A stretch of DNA of 64,000 bases from Streptomyces marispadix (GCF_022524345.1 NZ_JAKWJU010000002.1:3100001-3164000), one strand, 5' to 3'; shown: positions 13,105-21,708, numbered from the stretch's first letter. Numbers and translations are program-made. The notes: a model not told the origin generated them from the letters alone.

Positions 13105-13474
13105 CTCTTCACCCTCTTCACCGGGACCGACCGACCGCCGGAACCGCTCGCCGGAACCGCTCGCCGGGCGGCGATCGGGCGCGGACGGACGGCAGTCGGG
13201 CTGCGCCCGGGCTGGCGCTGAGCGCCCGCGGGTCTCAACTGAGCGGCTCTGTACGGGAGTTGCCGCGTGCGGGGCGCTGCGAAGGGGATGCCGCCACCTC
13301 ACCGAAATTGGTACGTACCAAATACCCGGACATCGGAACCGCCCATCTCCCAGGGATGTCTTCCACTCCCAGTCCAGGGTCCTGACCCTCGCCCCTTGAG
13401 CCGCGCCCCGACCAGGCACCGGCTCGCCCCCACAAGGGGCAGGACCTCCTTGGTCGCATCTCTAGGGAGGATTC
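13105..13474. other. intergenic region with a 14-bp palindrome
   Basis: No gene is seen. A near-direct repeat CCGGAACCGCTCG occurs twice at about 13139-13164. A perfect 14-bp palindrome, TTGGTACGTACCAA, lies at 13308-13321, about 155 bp before the FG-GAP gene, and may be an operator. An AGGGAGG ribosome site ends the region. Confidence 0.5.
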
Positions 13475-14974
13475 GTGCGCAAGCGCACACTCACCACGGG
13501 CACCGCCCTCGCGGTCGCCCTCGGCACCGCCGTGGCCGGTGCCCTCGCTCTCGACGCCGGCGCCGCCGAGCCGTCGCACACGGGCGCCGCCGCTCACAAG
13601 CCGGACCGTGTGGCGGACGGGAAGCGGAAGGTGAAGGAGGACTTCAACGGCGACGGCTTCCAGGACCTCGCGGTCGGCGCCCCCGAGAACGCGGAGTCCA
13701 CCGGCTACATCACCGTCGTCTACGGCTCCGAGAAGGGCCTCGACCCGTCCACCCGTACCGTCGTCGACCAGAACACCCCCGGCGTCCCCGGCGACGCCAC
13801 GGACGGCGACCTCTTCGGCGGCGCTCTGGCCGCCGCCGACCTCGACGGCGACGGCCTCACCGACCTCGCGGTCGCCGCGGAGGGCGACGAACGGCAGTCA
13901 CCGGCCGGGTCCGGCAGCGTGACCCTGCTCTGGGGCGCGAAGGACGGGCTGAGCGGCAAGGACGCGACCCTCCTCGACCCGGGCACGAAGGAGACCTACG
14001 GCCTCGGCAGGAATCTGACCGCGGGGGACTTCGACGGCGACGGCAAGCAGGACCTGGCCATGCAGCGCGACGACTACGGCGTGCTGAGCGGCCCGTTCAC
14101 CCGTGACGGCAAGTTCGCGGACGAGCAGCGGCTGAAGCTGACCGCCGACGGCGCGGACGTCATGGCACTGGTCCCGGGCGACATCACCGGCGACGGTGCC
14201 GACGACCTCGTCGTGATGCGGGCCTTCGAAGAGGCGTCGCGCGAGGCGCTGTTCTTCAAGGGAGGCGAGGACGGCCTGAAGCCCGGTTCCGGGCTGAAGG
14301 GGCAGGAGGGCGCCACCGGCACGATCGGCGACTTCGACGGCGACGGCTACGGCGACCTCGCCTACCGCGACGTACCGGAGGGCATCATCGAGAACCTGCC
14401 CTTCGACTCCGGCACCGTGCGGATCGTCTACGGCAGCAAGAGCGGCCCGAGCAAGCGGAACGCGACCTTCACACAGGCCACTTCGGGGGTGCCGGGCGCG
14501 AACGAGAAGAACGACCAGTTCGGCGGCACCCTCTCGGCCGGAGACGTCGACGGGGACGGTTACGACGACCTCGCGGCCGGAGTCCCGTTCGAGGCGATCG
14601 GCAGCAAGAAGGAAGCCGGTTCGTTCGTGGTGCTCGACGGCAGCGCCAAGGGCCTCACCGGCAAGGGCGCACAGGCGATGAGCCAGGACTTCGAGGGCGT
14701 ACCGGGAGACGCCGCGGCAGGCGAACTCCTCGGCGCGGCAGTCCGGTTGAACGACCACGACAAGGACGGCAAGGCCGAGCTGTCCGTCGCAGCCCCGGGC
14801 GAGGGCAAGGGGAACGGTGCCGTGTGGTCCTTCCCCGGCGGCGCGGACGGCGTCGAGACCGACGGCGCACGCACCTTCGCGCCCGGCGACGTAGGAGCAC
14901 CGGCGAAGGGCGCCCGCTTCGGCAAGACCTTCGGCAATGCGGCGGGAGCGCCGCTGTGGGGGGTCGACGACTGA
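13475..14974 (+). CDS. secreted FG-GAP / integrin-alpha-like repeat protein
   Basis: A 499-residue exported protein. The signal peptide spans about residues 1-30 (RKRTLTTGTALAVALGTAVA). About seven FG-GAP-type calcium-binding loops follow, including DFNGDGFQDLAVGAP, DLDGDGLTDLAVAA, DFDGDGKQDLAM, DFDGDGYGDLAY and DVDGDGYDDLAAGVP, consistent with a seven-bladed beta-propeller. These proteins are common in streptomycete secretomes; the ligand is unknown. The GTG at 13475 follows an AGGGAGG site. A clear paralogue of similar length is encoded at 32994-34463 on the other strand. Confidence 0.9.
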   Translation: MRKRTLTTGTALAVALGTAVAGALALDAGAAEPSHTGAAAHKPDRVADGKRKVKEDFNGDGFQDLAVGAPENAESTGYITVVYGSEKGLDPSTRTVVDQNTPGVPGDATDGDLFGGALAAADLDGDGLTDLAVAAEGDERQSPAGSGSVTLLWGAKDGLSGKDATLLDPGTKETYGLGRNLTAGDFDGDGKQDLAMQRDDYGVLSGPFTRDGKFADEQRLKLTADGADVMALVPGDITGDGADDLVVMRAFEEASREALFFKGGEDGLKPGSGLKGQEGATGTIGDFDGDGYGDLAYRDVPEGIIENLPFDSGTVRIVYGSKSGPSKRNATFTQATSGVPGANEKNDQFGGTLSAGDVDGDGYDDLAAGVPFEAIGSKKEAGSFVVLDGSAKGLTGKGAQAMSQDFEGVPGDAAAGELLGAAVRLNDHDKDGKAELSVAAPGEGKGNGAVWSFPGGADGVETDGARTFAPGDVGAPAKGARFGKTFGNAAGAPLWGVDD

Positions 14975-15292
14975 GGCTGCGGCGGGCGCAGGCAAGGGCA
15001 CCGTGCCGCGGACGGGGCCGAGGCGCGGTGCGGGGTGCCGAGTGCCGGGGCGGGTGACGGTACCGGTGCCGGTGCCGCGTGGACGGTGCCGAGTGCCGGT
15101 GCCGGTCTCGGTGCCGCGTTGACGGTGGCCGTAAGGGCCGGGGGCCGTATGGCCGGGGCCGGTGCCCGGCGGTGGCGCCGTCGCCGGTGCCCTAGGGGCG
15201 AGCCCTACGGGTTGTACCGGATCGGCCACAAAGCCCGGTCCAATCCCCCGGGCCCGGCCTCGGCGCCTCGCGGACAAGGTACGTTCGAAGGC
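14975..15292. other. low-complexity intergenic stretch
   Basis: The stretch is dominated by degenerate repeats of GCCGGTGCCG and GGTGCCGAGTGCC. No ribosome site or coding pattern supports a gene, although a plus frame stays open into the next gene. TACGTT at 15280-15285 is a possible -10 box for that gene. Confidence 0.45.
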
Positions 15293-16297
15293 GTGGCTGG
15301 TTTCAGGATCGGACGCGGCCGGGGCTCCCGGGGCGCGCAGCAGCAAGGGCAGTACGGCGGACCGCAGGGCTCGGGTCGAGGCGCACCCGGCTCCGGCCCG
15401 GGGGGTCCCGGGCCGGGACCCGGAGCGTACGGGCAGCGCCCGCCGCAGCAGTGGCCCCACGGCGGCCGTGGCGAACCCGAGTACTTCGGAGACCAGCACG
15501 GCGCTCACCCGCAGCAAGGGCGAGGCGGAGGGCCGCAGTTCGGCCCCGGCCCCTACGCTGCCGGTCCCGGTCAGGGCGCCCAGGCACGAGGCGGCGGCCC
15601 GGCCGGAGACCCGTATGCGAACTCGGCCGGCCACACCCGCTCCTTCACCGTGCCCGACCCGTACGGCCCCGCCGGCGGCCACGGCCCGGACGACGGCTAC
15701 GGCCCCGGCGGCACCTACGGCGACTACGACTACTCCCGCCCGGCCCCTCCCCCCGGCCCGCGCCTGCACTGGAAGGAACTGCTGAGCGGCGTCCTGCTGC
15801 GCCCCAGCGCGACCTTCTGGCAGATGCGCGACCACAGCGTGTGGGCCCCGGCGATCATCGTCACCTTCCTCTACGGGCTGCTCGCCATATTCGGCCTCGA
15901 CCAGGCGCGCGAGGAGGTCATCCACGCGACGCTCTCCAGCGCCATCCCGTACGTGCTGAGCACGGGCATCGCCGTCGTACTCGTCGGCCTGATCCTGGGT
16001 GCCGTGACGCACACCCTGGCCCGCCAGTTCGGCGGCGACGGTGCGTGGGCCCCGACGGTCGGCCTCTCCATGCTGATCATGTCGCTGACGGACGCACCGC
16101 GCCTGCTCGTCGCCCTCTTCCTCGGCGGTACGGCTCCGATCGTGCAGGTACTGGGCTGGGTGACATGGGTCGCGGCAGGCGCCCTCTTCACGATGATGGT
16201 CAGCCGATCCCACGACATCCGCTGGCCCCGGGCGCTGGGCGCCTCCGCGGTTCAACTCGTGGCACTGCTGGTGCTGATCAAGCTGGGGACGTTGTAG
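15293..16297 (+). CDS. Yip1-domain integral membrane protein
   Basis: A 334-residue protein with a Gly/Pro/Gln/Tyr-rich cytoplasmic N-terminus (residues 1-155), then a Yip1-type membrane domain with five predicted helices (starting RLHWKELLSGVLLRPSATFW). The WQMRDHSVWAPAIIV motif after the first segment is typical of actinobacterial Yip1 proteins. The function is unknown. The frame is open upstream to 15035, but GTG at 15293 begins VAGFRIGRGRG and lies 7 nt after TACGTT, so a leaderless start is preferred. A cluster of short palindromes follows the stop. Confidence 0.8.
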   Translation: MAGFRIGRGRGSRGAQQQGQYGGPQGSGRGAPGSGPGGPGPGPGAYGQRPPQQWPHGGRGEPEYFGDQHGAHPQQGRGGGPQFGPGPYAAGPGQGAQARGGGPAGDPYANSAGHTRSFTVPDPYGPAGGHGPDDGYGPGGTYGDYDYSRPAPPPGPRLHWKELLSGVLLRPSATFWQMRDHSVWAPAIIVTFLYGLLAIFGLDQAREEVIHATLSSAIPYVLSTGIAVVLVGLILGAVTHTLARQFGGDGAWAPTVGLSMLIMSLTDAPRLLVALFLGGTAPIVQVLGWVTWVAAGALFTMMVSRSHDIRWPRALGASAVQLVALLVLIKLGTL

Positions 16298-16325
16298 GAA
16301 AGCCAGGAAAACCAGGAAAACGGGG

Positions 16326-16672
16326 TGCGGTGCTTCCCGCCGAGAGCGGCGCTCTCTGAGCGGCCGAGAGCGGTGCTCACGTTGCGGTGACCGGGGGCCG
16401 GGGCGGCGGAGCAGTGCTTCGCCCCGAGAGCGGCGCTCTCCGAACGGCTGAGGGCGGTGCTCCGAACGTAGAGCGGTGCTCAACTGCCCGGCGCAGAGCG
16501 GTGCTTCACAAGGAGAGCGCCGAACACATCACGGAGCAGTGCTCACGCACCACCACCACCACCACCCAGACACGGTCAGGACGCGCCCCCGGAGCACCCG
16601 CCACGTCACGGAGCAGCGCTACGCAACGAGAGCACCGCTCACGGAAGGGCCCCGGCCCGCCTGAGCACCGCA
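16326..16672. repeat. cluster of about 12 copies of an 11-bp palindromic motif GAGCRGYGCTY
   Basis: Copies, exact or with one or two changes, occur at 16326, 16342 (GAGAGCGGCGCTCTC), 16366, 16409, 16426 (GAGAGCGGCGCTCTC again), 16450, 16471, 16496, 16534 and 16611, with inverted copies at 16628 and near 16662. Spacing is irregular (about 15-75 bp). They occupy the 385-bp gap between the convergent Yip1 and small membrane-protein genes and no ORF explains them. They could be a protein-binding array, a run of mini-hairpins or a decayed satellite. Confidence 0.85.
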
Positions 16673-16682
16673 CAGCCCCCGC

Positions 16683-16913
16683 CTAAGCATCGCCTTCGCG
16701 GCGTGGCGGTCCGCCGCCCGCGTCCGGCTTTCCCTCACGGTTCCCGGCGGAATCGCTTTCGCTCCTGGATTCCGGCGGGTCCCCCGGATGGAACCGCTCG
16801 TAGTCGGCGGTGGCGACGTCCTGCCGCTGATGCGTGTTGATCAGATGCAGCAGCAGCGCCGCCAGCGCGATCAGCACGAGGATGACGCCGACGGTCACGA
16901 GGATGTCCAGCAT
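16683..16913 (-). CDS. small single-pass membrane protein
   Basis: A 76-residue protein starting at ATG 16913 after a GGAGGAGGGA ribosome site. It has one N-terminal transmembrane helix (MLDILVTVGVILVLIALAAL) followed by a hydrophilic, charged tail (NTHQRQDVATADYERFHPG, then Ser/Glu/Gly-rich). No family was recognised. It is convergent with the Yip1 gene across the palindrome cluster. Confidence 0.7.
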   Translation of the reverse strand: MLDILVTVGVILVLIALAALLLHLINTHQRQDVATADYERFHPGDPPESRSESDSAGNREGKPDAGGGPPRREGDA

Positions 16914-17426
16914 GGTCCCTCCTCCCTCCGGCACGTGGGCCCACTCCGTACGGATGCGGCACGCTCATCCGCCGTACCGCGCTGTACGCAGTGAGGGCGC
17001 ACGAGAGGCGAGTGCCCGTTTCCCGCGGGAAACACAGGCTGCGCCCTCGAACAGCACCCCCGCGTCCCGTCGAGCCCCGAAGCGATCCGCCCCGCCCCGC
17101 ACAGCCCCTGCCGAACTCCCCGCCGGAAGCGGCCACTTCAGAGGCGCGACGAGTCAGCCGAAGCCGGCCGGAGCGAGTCCGAATCTCCGGAAACAAAGTA
17201 TTCTCAGTATTTCCAGCTCCTCCCTGTCGGAGCCCGGTCACTGCCGGTCAAGGCCGTACACGGTCGATCGCCGCAGATCGCTACGAGTCGCGTCCGTTCG
17301 CGACTGGTCGCCACGGCATCGCACCCACCGGCACGCGCAAGGCCCGTAACCGGTCTCGCGCGGCCCGGAGGCAGGGCCGGACGGGCCCGACGGAGGAGCG
17401 GACGGGGCAGGGAGGGGGCGGAGGAG
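16914..17426. other. gene-free upstream region
   Basis: This region lies upstream of both the small membrane protein (minus) and the acetyltransferase (plus). It is less GC-rich around 17185-17215, where TATTCT and a nearby AGTATTTCC offer -10-like elements. The open frames through it lack ribosome sites and family matches. A purine-rich GGGAGGGGGCGGAGGAG at 17409-17425 is the ribosome site of the next gene. Confidence 0.4.
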
Positions 17427-17972
17427 ATGGCAGAGGTGTTCCTGCGGCGGCTCAGCCGATGGCAGGCGGACCGGGAGCGGGAGGCCGTCGCGGACCTGTA
17501 CGTCGAGGCGTACCGGGGCACGGCGGGCGAGGAGTTCCACGACCGCGCGGAGTATCTGCGCCGCCTCGGCGAACACGTCGAGCGCACCGGCTTCGAGCTG
17601 GTGACCGCGAGCGCCGCCGGGGTACTGGCCGGCGCCGTCTACGGCTACCGCGCGGAGCGTACCGACGAGTGGTGGTCCGGGCTCCACGGTGAGCTGCCGC
17701 CGGCGATGGCCGAACTCACCGCCGCCGGACGGGCGTTCGTGATGACCGAACTGATGGTGCTGCCGTCCTTCCGGCGACGTGGAATCGCGACCCGCCTCCA
17801 GGATCATCTGCTGACCCCCTCTGGCATCGCCCTCGCCGTCACGCTGATCGACCAGGACGACATGCCCGCCCGCGCCGCGCTCACCTCGTGGGGCTGGGAG
17901 AGCCTCGGCAAGATCACACCATTCCCCGACCGTCCGCCGCTGGAGGCCTGGACCCGGCGTCTTCCCAGGTAG
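17427..17972 (+). CDS. GNAT-family N-acetyltransferase
   Basis: A 181-residue protein with the GNAT acetyl-CoA site: strand MTELMVLPSFRRRGIATRLQ (about 105-124), where RRRGIA fits the Q/RxxGxG/A pyrophosphate loop. An N-terminal receptor half (ADLYVEAYRGTAGEEFHDRA) and a C-terminal SWGWESLGKITPFPD strand complete the fold. It transfers an acetyl group from acetyl-CoA to an amine of unknown identity. The ATG at 17427 has a GGAGGAG site. It stands alone. Confidence 0.85.
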   Translation: MAEVFLRRLSRWQADREREAVADLYVEAYRGTAGEEFHDRAEYLRRLGEHVERTGFELVTASAAGVLAGAVYGYRAERTDEWWSGLHGELPPAMAELTAAGRAFVMTELMVLPSFRRRGIATRLQDHLLTPSGIALAVTLIDQDDMPARAALTSWGWESLGKITPFPDRPPLEAWTRRLPR

Positions 17973-18187
17973 AGGGGCTGCCGAGCAGGCTCCGTAGGCC
18001 GCGGTGCACCGGGAGTACGCTGGGAAAAAATGGGGCGAATCACCCATCCAGGGCGTCCCCAACGCAGCAGGGCATCCCGGCATCCCGGGGTCATGGCACC
18101 AGGGCACCAGGGCACCAAGGCGGCGACGGTTCCACCGTCGGCCGGCTGTCGTTCCCACAGCTCCCGGGCGACAGAGGGGCGGACACC

Positions 18188-18820
18188 ATGAGGGCTGAAT
18201 ACGGCAATCCGGAACTGACACCCCGCACATCCGGCACGCCCCGCGCACCCACGGCGCCCCCGTCCTCGGCGCCTGCCCCTGCCCCCGCCCCCGCGGTGCA
18301 CATCGCGGGCAGCACGGACACTGAACCCAACATGCCGGTCGTGGACCTCTCCGCGCTGAGCGCCCTCCATCTCCCCGTGGAACCGGGCCTGTTGGCGCTG
18401 CGCCTGAAGTCCGAACCCTCCGGCCAGGGCCTCTTCGACGGTGCCTGGTGGCCCCACTCGCGCAACGTCCACGCGGAACTGCCGGGGCTGGTGAGCGTAC
18501 TGAGCGAGCACCTGGGCCCGATCGACCACATCGGCCTGGACGCGGACGCATGGGACGGCCTGGGCGAGCCCCTCTACGTGGAGGGCAGGTACATACAGAT
18601 CGACTGGTTCCCGCTGGGGGAGGACACGATCCTCGTCAGCCGCGGCGAACTGGGCAGCTTCTCACTGCTCGCCGTGCCGCCCGACGCCGGAGTCGACGAG
18701 GCGCATGCCGCCATGACCATGGCCACCCATATCGGCAACACGGAGACCGGCCAGCAGATCCTCGTGGCCACTGGCATCGCCGCACCCGCCTGGCACGAGA
18801 CCCCCGCTGACGCCGGTTGA
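18188..18820 (+). CDS. DUF5994 family protein
   Basis: A 210-residue protein with a Pro/Ala/Thr-rich N-terminus (1-55) and a conserved core beginning LRLKSEPSGQGLFDGAWWPH, the hallmark of DUF5994, a family that is abundant in Streptomyces and of unknown function. Start ATG 18188 follows AGGGGCGGACACC. The frame is open to 17888, but that part is antisense to or overlaps the acetyltransferase end and lacks a ribosome site. The leader contains CACCAGGG triplications at about 18095-18120. Confidence 0.85.
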   Translation: MRAEYGNPELTPRTSGTPRAPTAPPSSAPAPAPAPAVHIAGSTDTEPNMPVVDLSALSALHLPVEPGLLALRLKSEPSGQGLFDGAWWPHSRNVHAELPGLVSVLSEHLGPIDHIGLDADAWDGLGEPLYVEGRYIQIDWFPLGEDTILVSRGELGSFSLLAVPPDAGVDEAHAAMTMATHIGNTETGQQILVATGIAAPAWHETPADAG

Positions 18821-18920
18821 CGCGCCTCGCACGCCCGTTGACCGCATGCACGCATGCCGACGCCGGTTGCCGCAGGCTGTCGCCCGCTGACACCGAGGCG
18901 CACCGACCGCCTCGCGCCCC

Positions 18921-19421
18921 TCAGGCGTCGAGGACCTGCCCGTCCCGCCGTACGACCGGCGGCTCCACGCTCCAGGGGAAGTTGATCCACTGGTCCGTAC
19001 GCCGCCACACGTACTCGCACTTCACCTCTGACTGCGACTTCTCGTAGATGACCGCGCTCCGCACCTCGGCGACGTGCTCCGCGCAGAAGTCCTGCACCAG
19101 CTTCAACGTCCGCCCCGTGTCCGCGACATCATCGGCGATGAGCACCTTCTTCTCGCTCAGATCGACGACATTGGGCACGGGCGGCAGCATCACGGGCATG
19201 TCCAGCGTCTGGCCGACGCCGGTGTAGAACTCGACGTTCATCACATGGAGGTTCTTCACGTCCAGGGCGTAGCCGAGGCCGCCCGCGACGAAGAGGCCGC
19301 CGCGTGCGATGGACAGGATGATGTCCGGGTCGTATCCGTCGTCCGCGACGGCCTGCGCCAACTCCCGTACCGCCTGCCCGAAAAGCGGATACGTCAGGTT
19401 CTCGCGCTCTTCACCGCTCAC
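18921..19421 (-). CDS. purine-type phosphoribosyltransferase
   Basis: A 166-residue PRTase with the PRPP-binding loop VLIADDVADTGRTL (about 93-106) and an upstream IARGGLFVAGGLGYAL segment (about 38-53). It resembles xanthine/hypoxanthine-guanine transferases that convert a base plus PRPP into a nucleotide. The base specificity cannot be read from the sequence. The GTG at 19421 follows GAGAGGGAG. It lies downstream of dcd in the same direction, 116 bp away across a tandem repeat, so both nucleotide-salvage genes could be co-transcribed. Confidence 0.88.
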   Translation of the reverse strand: MSGEERENLTYPLFGQAVRELAQAVADDGYDPDIILSIARGGLFVAGGLGYALDVKNLHVMNVEFYTGVGQTLDMPVMLPPVPNVVDLSEKKVLIADDVADTGRTLKLVQDFCAEHVAEVRSAVIYEKSQSEVKCEYVWRRTDQWINFPWSVEPPVVRRDGQVLDA

Positions 19422-19461
19422 GCCGGCGACTCCCTCTCGTTCGGACCGGACAGATCCTCTT

Positions 19462-19506
19462 CTGCATCTGCTGCATCTGCTGCATCTGCTGCATCTGCTG
19501 CATCGG
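19462..19506. repeat. 9-bp tandem repeat (CTGCATCTG), four perfect copies plus one
   Basis: Four exact copies of CTGCATCTG run from 19462 to 19497, followed by a CTGCATCGG variant to 19506 and an outlying TTGCATCTG near 19508. It lies between the dcd stop and the phosphoribosyltransferase start and is non-coding. Confidence 0.95.
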
Positions 19507-19537
19507 ATTGCATCTGATCAGGCCGGATCTGCTCGGA

Positions 19538-20113
19538 TCAGACCTGTGTCCGGTGGAAGTTCAGATACGAACGCGAGGGCGTCGGCCCCCGCTGCCCCTG
19601 ATAACGCGAACCGTGCAGCGCCGACCCGTACGGATGCTCAGCGGGCGACGTCAGCCGGAACATGCACAACTGCCCGATCTTCATGCCGGGCCACAACTTC
19701 ATCGGCAGCGTAGCGACGTTGGAAAGCTCCAGCGTCACATGGCCGGAGAAGCCGGGATCGATGAAGCCCGCGGTCGAATGCGTCAGCAGCCCCAGCCGCC
19801 CCAGCGAACTCTTCCCCTCCAGGCGGGAGGCGAGGTCGTCCGGCAGCGTCACCACTTCATACGTCGACGCGAGCACGAACTCGCCGGGGTGAAGGATGAA
19901 GGGCTCGTCGCCCTGCGCTTCGATCAGCCGCGTCAGATCGGGCTGTTCGACGGCGGGGTCGATGTGCGGGTACCGGTGGTTCTCGAACACCCGGAAATAG
20001 CGGTCCAGTCGGACATCGATGCTGGAGGGCTGCACCATCGCGGGATCGAACGGATCGATCCGCACCCGGCCGTTGTCGATCTCCGCCCGGATGTCCTTGT
20101 CAGAGAGAAGCAC
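19538..20113 (-). CDS. dcd: dCTP deaminase
   Basis: A 191-residue enzyme that deaminates dCTP to dUTP; actinobacterial forms can be bifunctional and release dUMP. Recognisable segments are [47 protein letters not shown] and the C-terminal [15 protein letters not shown]. The Ser and Glu catalytic residues lie in GKSSLGR and HVTLELSN. The GTG at 20113 has no ribosome site; TAGTCT (20120-20125 on the minus strand) sits 6 nt upstream, so the transcript is probably leaderless. It is the first gene of a likely two-gene nucleotide unit. Confidence 0.96.
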   Translation of the reverse strand: MLLSDKDIRAEIDNGRVRIDPFDPAMVQPSSIDVRLDRYFRVFENHRYPHIDPAVEQPDLTRLIEAQGDEPFILHPGEFVLASTYEVVTLPDDLASRLEGKSSLGRLGLLTHSTAGFIDPGFSGHVTLELSNVATLPMKLWPGMKIGQLCMFRLTSPAEHPYGSALHGSRYQGQRGPTPSRSYLNFHRTQV

Positions 20114-20304
20114 GGCCAGAGACTACGCGTACGGCAAAGGGCCGGCCCAATCGCACCGGCCCCGCGCCAACGCGCCTGCCGAACTGCCCACGCCTGTCCG
20201 CTTCTTCGTACGGAACCTCGCCCGGGTCTCCGTCTGGGGCTTCGTCCGGGCGGCTCACCCTCGTGCGGGATCACCGTGCCGGATCACCGCCCTCACCTAC
20301 CGCG

Positions 20305-20538
20305 TCACCGTTCGTACTTGGCGGGGCGCGGCACCGCCGGAGTGTCGGCCCCCGGCTCCCGCCCCCGCCCGCGAACCTGCCCGGGCACCGGGACCGGCAC
20401 CGCCTGCCGCAGACGCGCACACCTCGGACACCTCAACAACCGGCCAGGCCCGATGCGCCCGCTCCGCAAGTTCTGCATCGGGAACGTCGAGGTACTGAAC
20501 ACATGCCCCTCGGCACACTGAACGACGGTGGCCCCCAT
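20305..20538 (-). CDS. small conserved protein with Cys pair (zinc-ribbon-like)
   Basis: A 77-residue protein: MGATVVQCAEGHVFSTSTFP, then LLRCPRCARLRQAVPV and a Pro/Gly/Arg-rich tail. The arrangement Cys-X4-His, then CPRC, suggests a single zinc site. Similar short proteins are widespread in Streptomyces without an assigned role. ATG 20538 follows GGAGAGGAGAGCG. An in-frame extension to 20577 lacks a ribosome site. Confidence 0.7.
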   Translation of the reverse strand: MGATVVQCAEGHVFSTSTFPMQNLRSGRIGPGRLLRCPRCARLRQAVPVPVPGQVRGRGREPGADTPAVPRPAKYER

Positions 20539-20759
20539 CGCTCTCCTCTCCCCAAGTACGTGGTCGACGAAAGCCACATTAAGGGATCAAACCGACAACC
20601 CACCGCCCGACTCCCCACCACCCACGCTACGCCCCAACTCCCTTGCCCCGAGGGCCCCTACCCCGTCCCGGAGCAGCAAAAAGACCCCTCGGCCTATGCG
20701 GCGGGGGTCGGCGATGAGGTAGAGTATCGGCGTCGAAGCCGACGATCGGACGGCTCCTC

Positions 20760-20833
20760 GCGGGTGTAGTTTAATGGTAGAACATGAGCTTCCCAAGCTC
20801 AGAGCGCGGGTTCGATTCCCGTCACCCGCTCCA
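20760..20833 (+). tRNA. tRNA-Gly (CCC anticodon)
   Basis: A complete cloverleaf: acceptor stem GCGGGTG/CACCCGC, D-arm with TTTAATGGTAGAA, anticodon stem TGAGC/GCTCA enclosing TTCCCAA (anticodon CCC), T-arm GCGGG-TTCGATT-CCCGT and an encoded 3' CCA (20831-20833). A hairpin terminator follows. The last 42 nt recur at 23116-23157 and, in decayed form, at 34707-34741, marking it as the integration target of one or more elements. Confidence 0.97.
20792..20833 (+). repeat. attachment-site copy 1 (3' end of tRNA-Gly)
   Basis: These 42 nt, from the anticodon CCC to the terminal CCA, are identical to 23116-23157. Integrative elements commonly recombine into a tRNA 3' half and restore it, leaving a partial copy at the far end. 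Confidence 0.85.
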
Positions 20834-20837
20834 GCAC

Positions 20838-20888
20838 AAAGCCCCAGGCCAGAGGCCGCCAGGCCAGAGGCCCGGGGCTTCTTTGTTG
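20838..20888 (+). terminator. tRNA-Gly transcription terminator
   Basis: AAGCCCCAGGCC pairs with GGCCCGGGGCTT around an internal repeat (AGGCCAGAGGCC) and is followed by CTTTGTTGT. It is a typical intrinsic terminator directly after the tRNA. Confidence 0.8.
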
Positions 20889-21114
20889 TGCGGGGACGGT
20901 ATCGCCGATGAGCTGCCTTGCAGAGCTCTTCCGGACAGATGTCTGTCAGTCCATTCCGTGCTGCACATCTGCGCAGTACGGCAACGTTGCCCTCAGCATC
21001 CGGTACACCAACTCCGGTAGACCCCGACACTTGCCCGCCTGCCATCGCGTGCCCCACGCCGTTCCCGTAGCGCGGGTAAACCCCGGTCAACAGCAGGTCG
21101 TTGAGAGCCGCGCC

Positions 21115-21315
21115 AGCCTGGCGCGTCTGCGGCGGTTCGAGCGGGCTGCCCACGTGACTGTGGACGGCAGGCTGCCGCTGGCGGAAGTGGCGTTGCGCAC
21201 CGGCTACAGCGATCAGGCCCACTTCAACCGGGAGTTCCGGCGGAGTGCGGGCACTGCTCCTAGGGAGCATCTGCGGCCGCGCCGCTCGGAGTCCTCCGAC
21301 GGCACACTGCCCTGA
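21115..21315 (+). pseudogene. AraC-family regulator remnant (C-terminal HTH only)
   Basis: Only the last 60 or so residues of an AraC/XylS DNA-binding domain remain: RLRRFERA, then LPLAEVALRTGYSDQAHFNR and EFRRSAGTAPREHL. Upstream the frame loses all similarity, and no start codon with a ribosome site precedes it. The remnant lies 280 bp inside the first interval of the tRNA island. It probably belonged with the VOC remnant just downstream, as such pairs are often adjacent. Confidence 0.75.
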
Positions 21316-21435
21316 ACGGGACGGCCCAGGAGCGGACAAACGTCCAATACGGGCCAGCCGCACGTTCGTACGCTGACGAGGTCAGCAACTGCGCATGGTG
21401 GACGAGTTCGTGATGCTCAGTCGAACGCGGGCGTC

Positions 21436-21600
21436 ATGGACTACATCGACGATGTGGACGCGCACTTCGAGCAGGCCAGGTCGGCTGGGGTGACGATCTG
21501 GTATGAGCCGCAGGAGATGCCCTACGGGCAGCGGGGATACGGCGTCCGGGACCCGGAAGCGGATTCTGGTGCTTCAGGGCGCTTCACCAGCACGTGCACG
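21436..21600 (+). pseudogene. VOC/glyoxalase-family remnant with frameshift
   Basis: The plus frame reads DVDAHFEQARSAGVTIWYEP and then PYGQRGYGVRDPE, the C-terminal half of a VOC domain. At about 21556 a single-base deletion is inferred: in the next frame the text continues GFWCFR, as intact homologues do after RDPEG. The N-terminal half is missing. It is probably inactive. Confidence 0.7.
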
Positions 21601-21708
21601 ATCCCGCACGTGATGAGTGAGCCCGCTCCGGCCCCGGACCAGACAGCCATCTGATCCTTACAAGACCCGAGACCTGTCTCTGCCAGGGAGGGCAGTAGCC
21701 TGCGCGCC

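Noticed and set aside
12431..13238. Overlapping long minus-strand frame at 12373-13419
   Set aside because: Antisense of the RsbW-like ATPase, whose N, G1 and G2 boxes are clear on the plus strand.
13898..16483. 861-codon minus-strand frame
   Set aside because: Runs antisense through the FG-GAP and Yip1 genes; Arg/Ala/Gly noise.
16326..16672. CRISPR array
   Set aside because: The repeats are only 11-15 bp, vary, occur in both orientations and lack regular spacers.
20587..21363. Minus-strand frame containing GDGNRTRALSLGS
   Set aside because: That segment is the reverse translation of the tRNA-Gly, a well-known annotation artefact. Similar VTGIEPAL and VKGVEPAL tails arise at 23123 and 34708 from the other tRNA copies.
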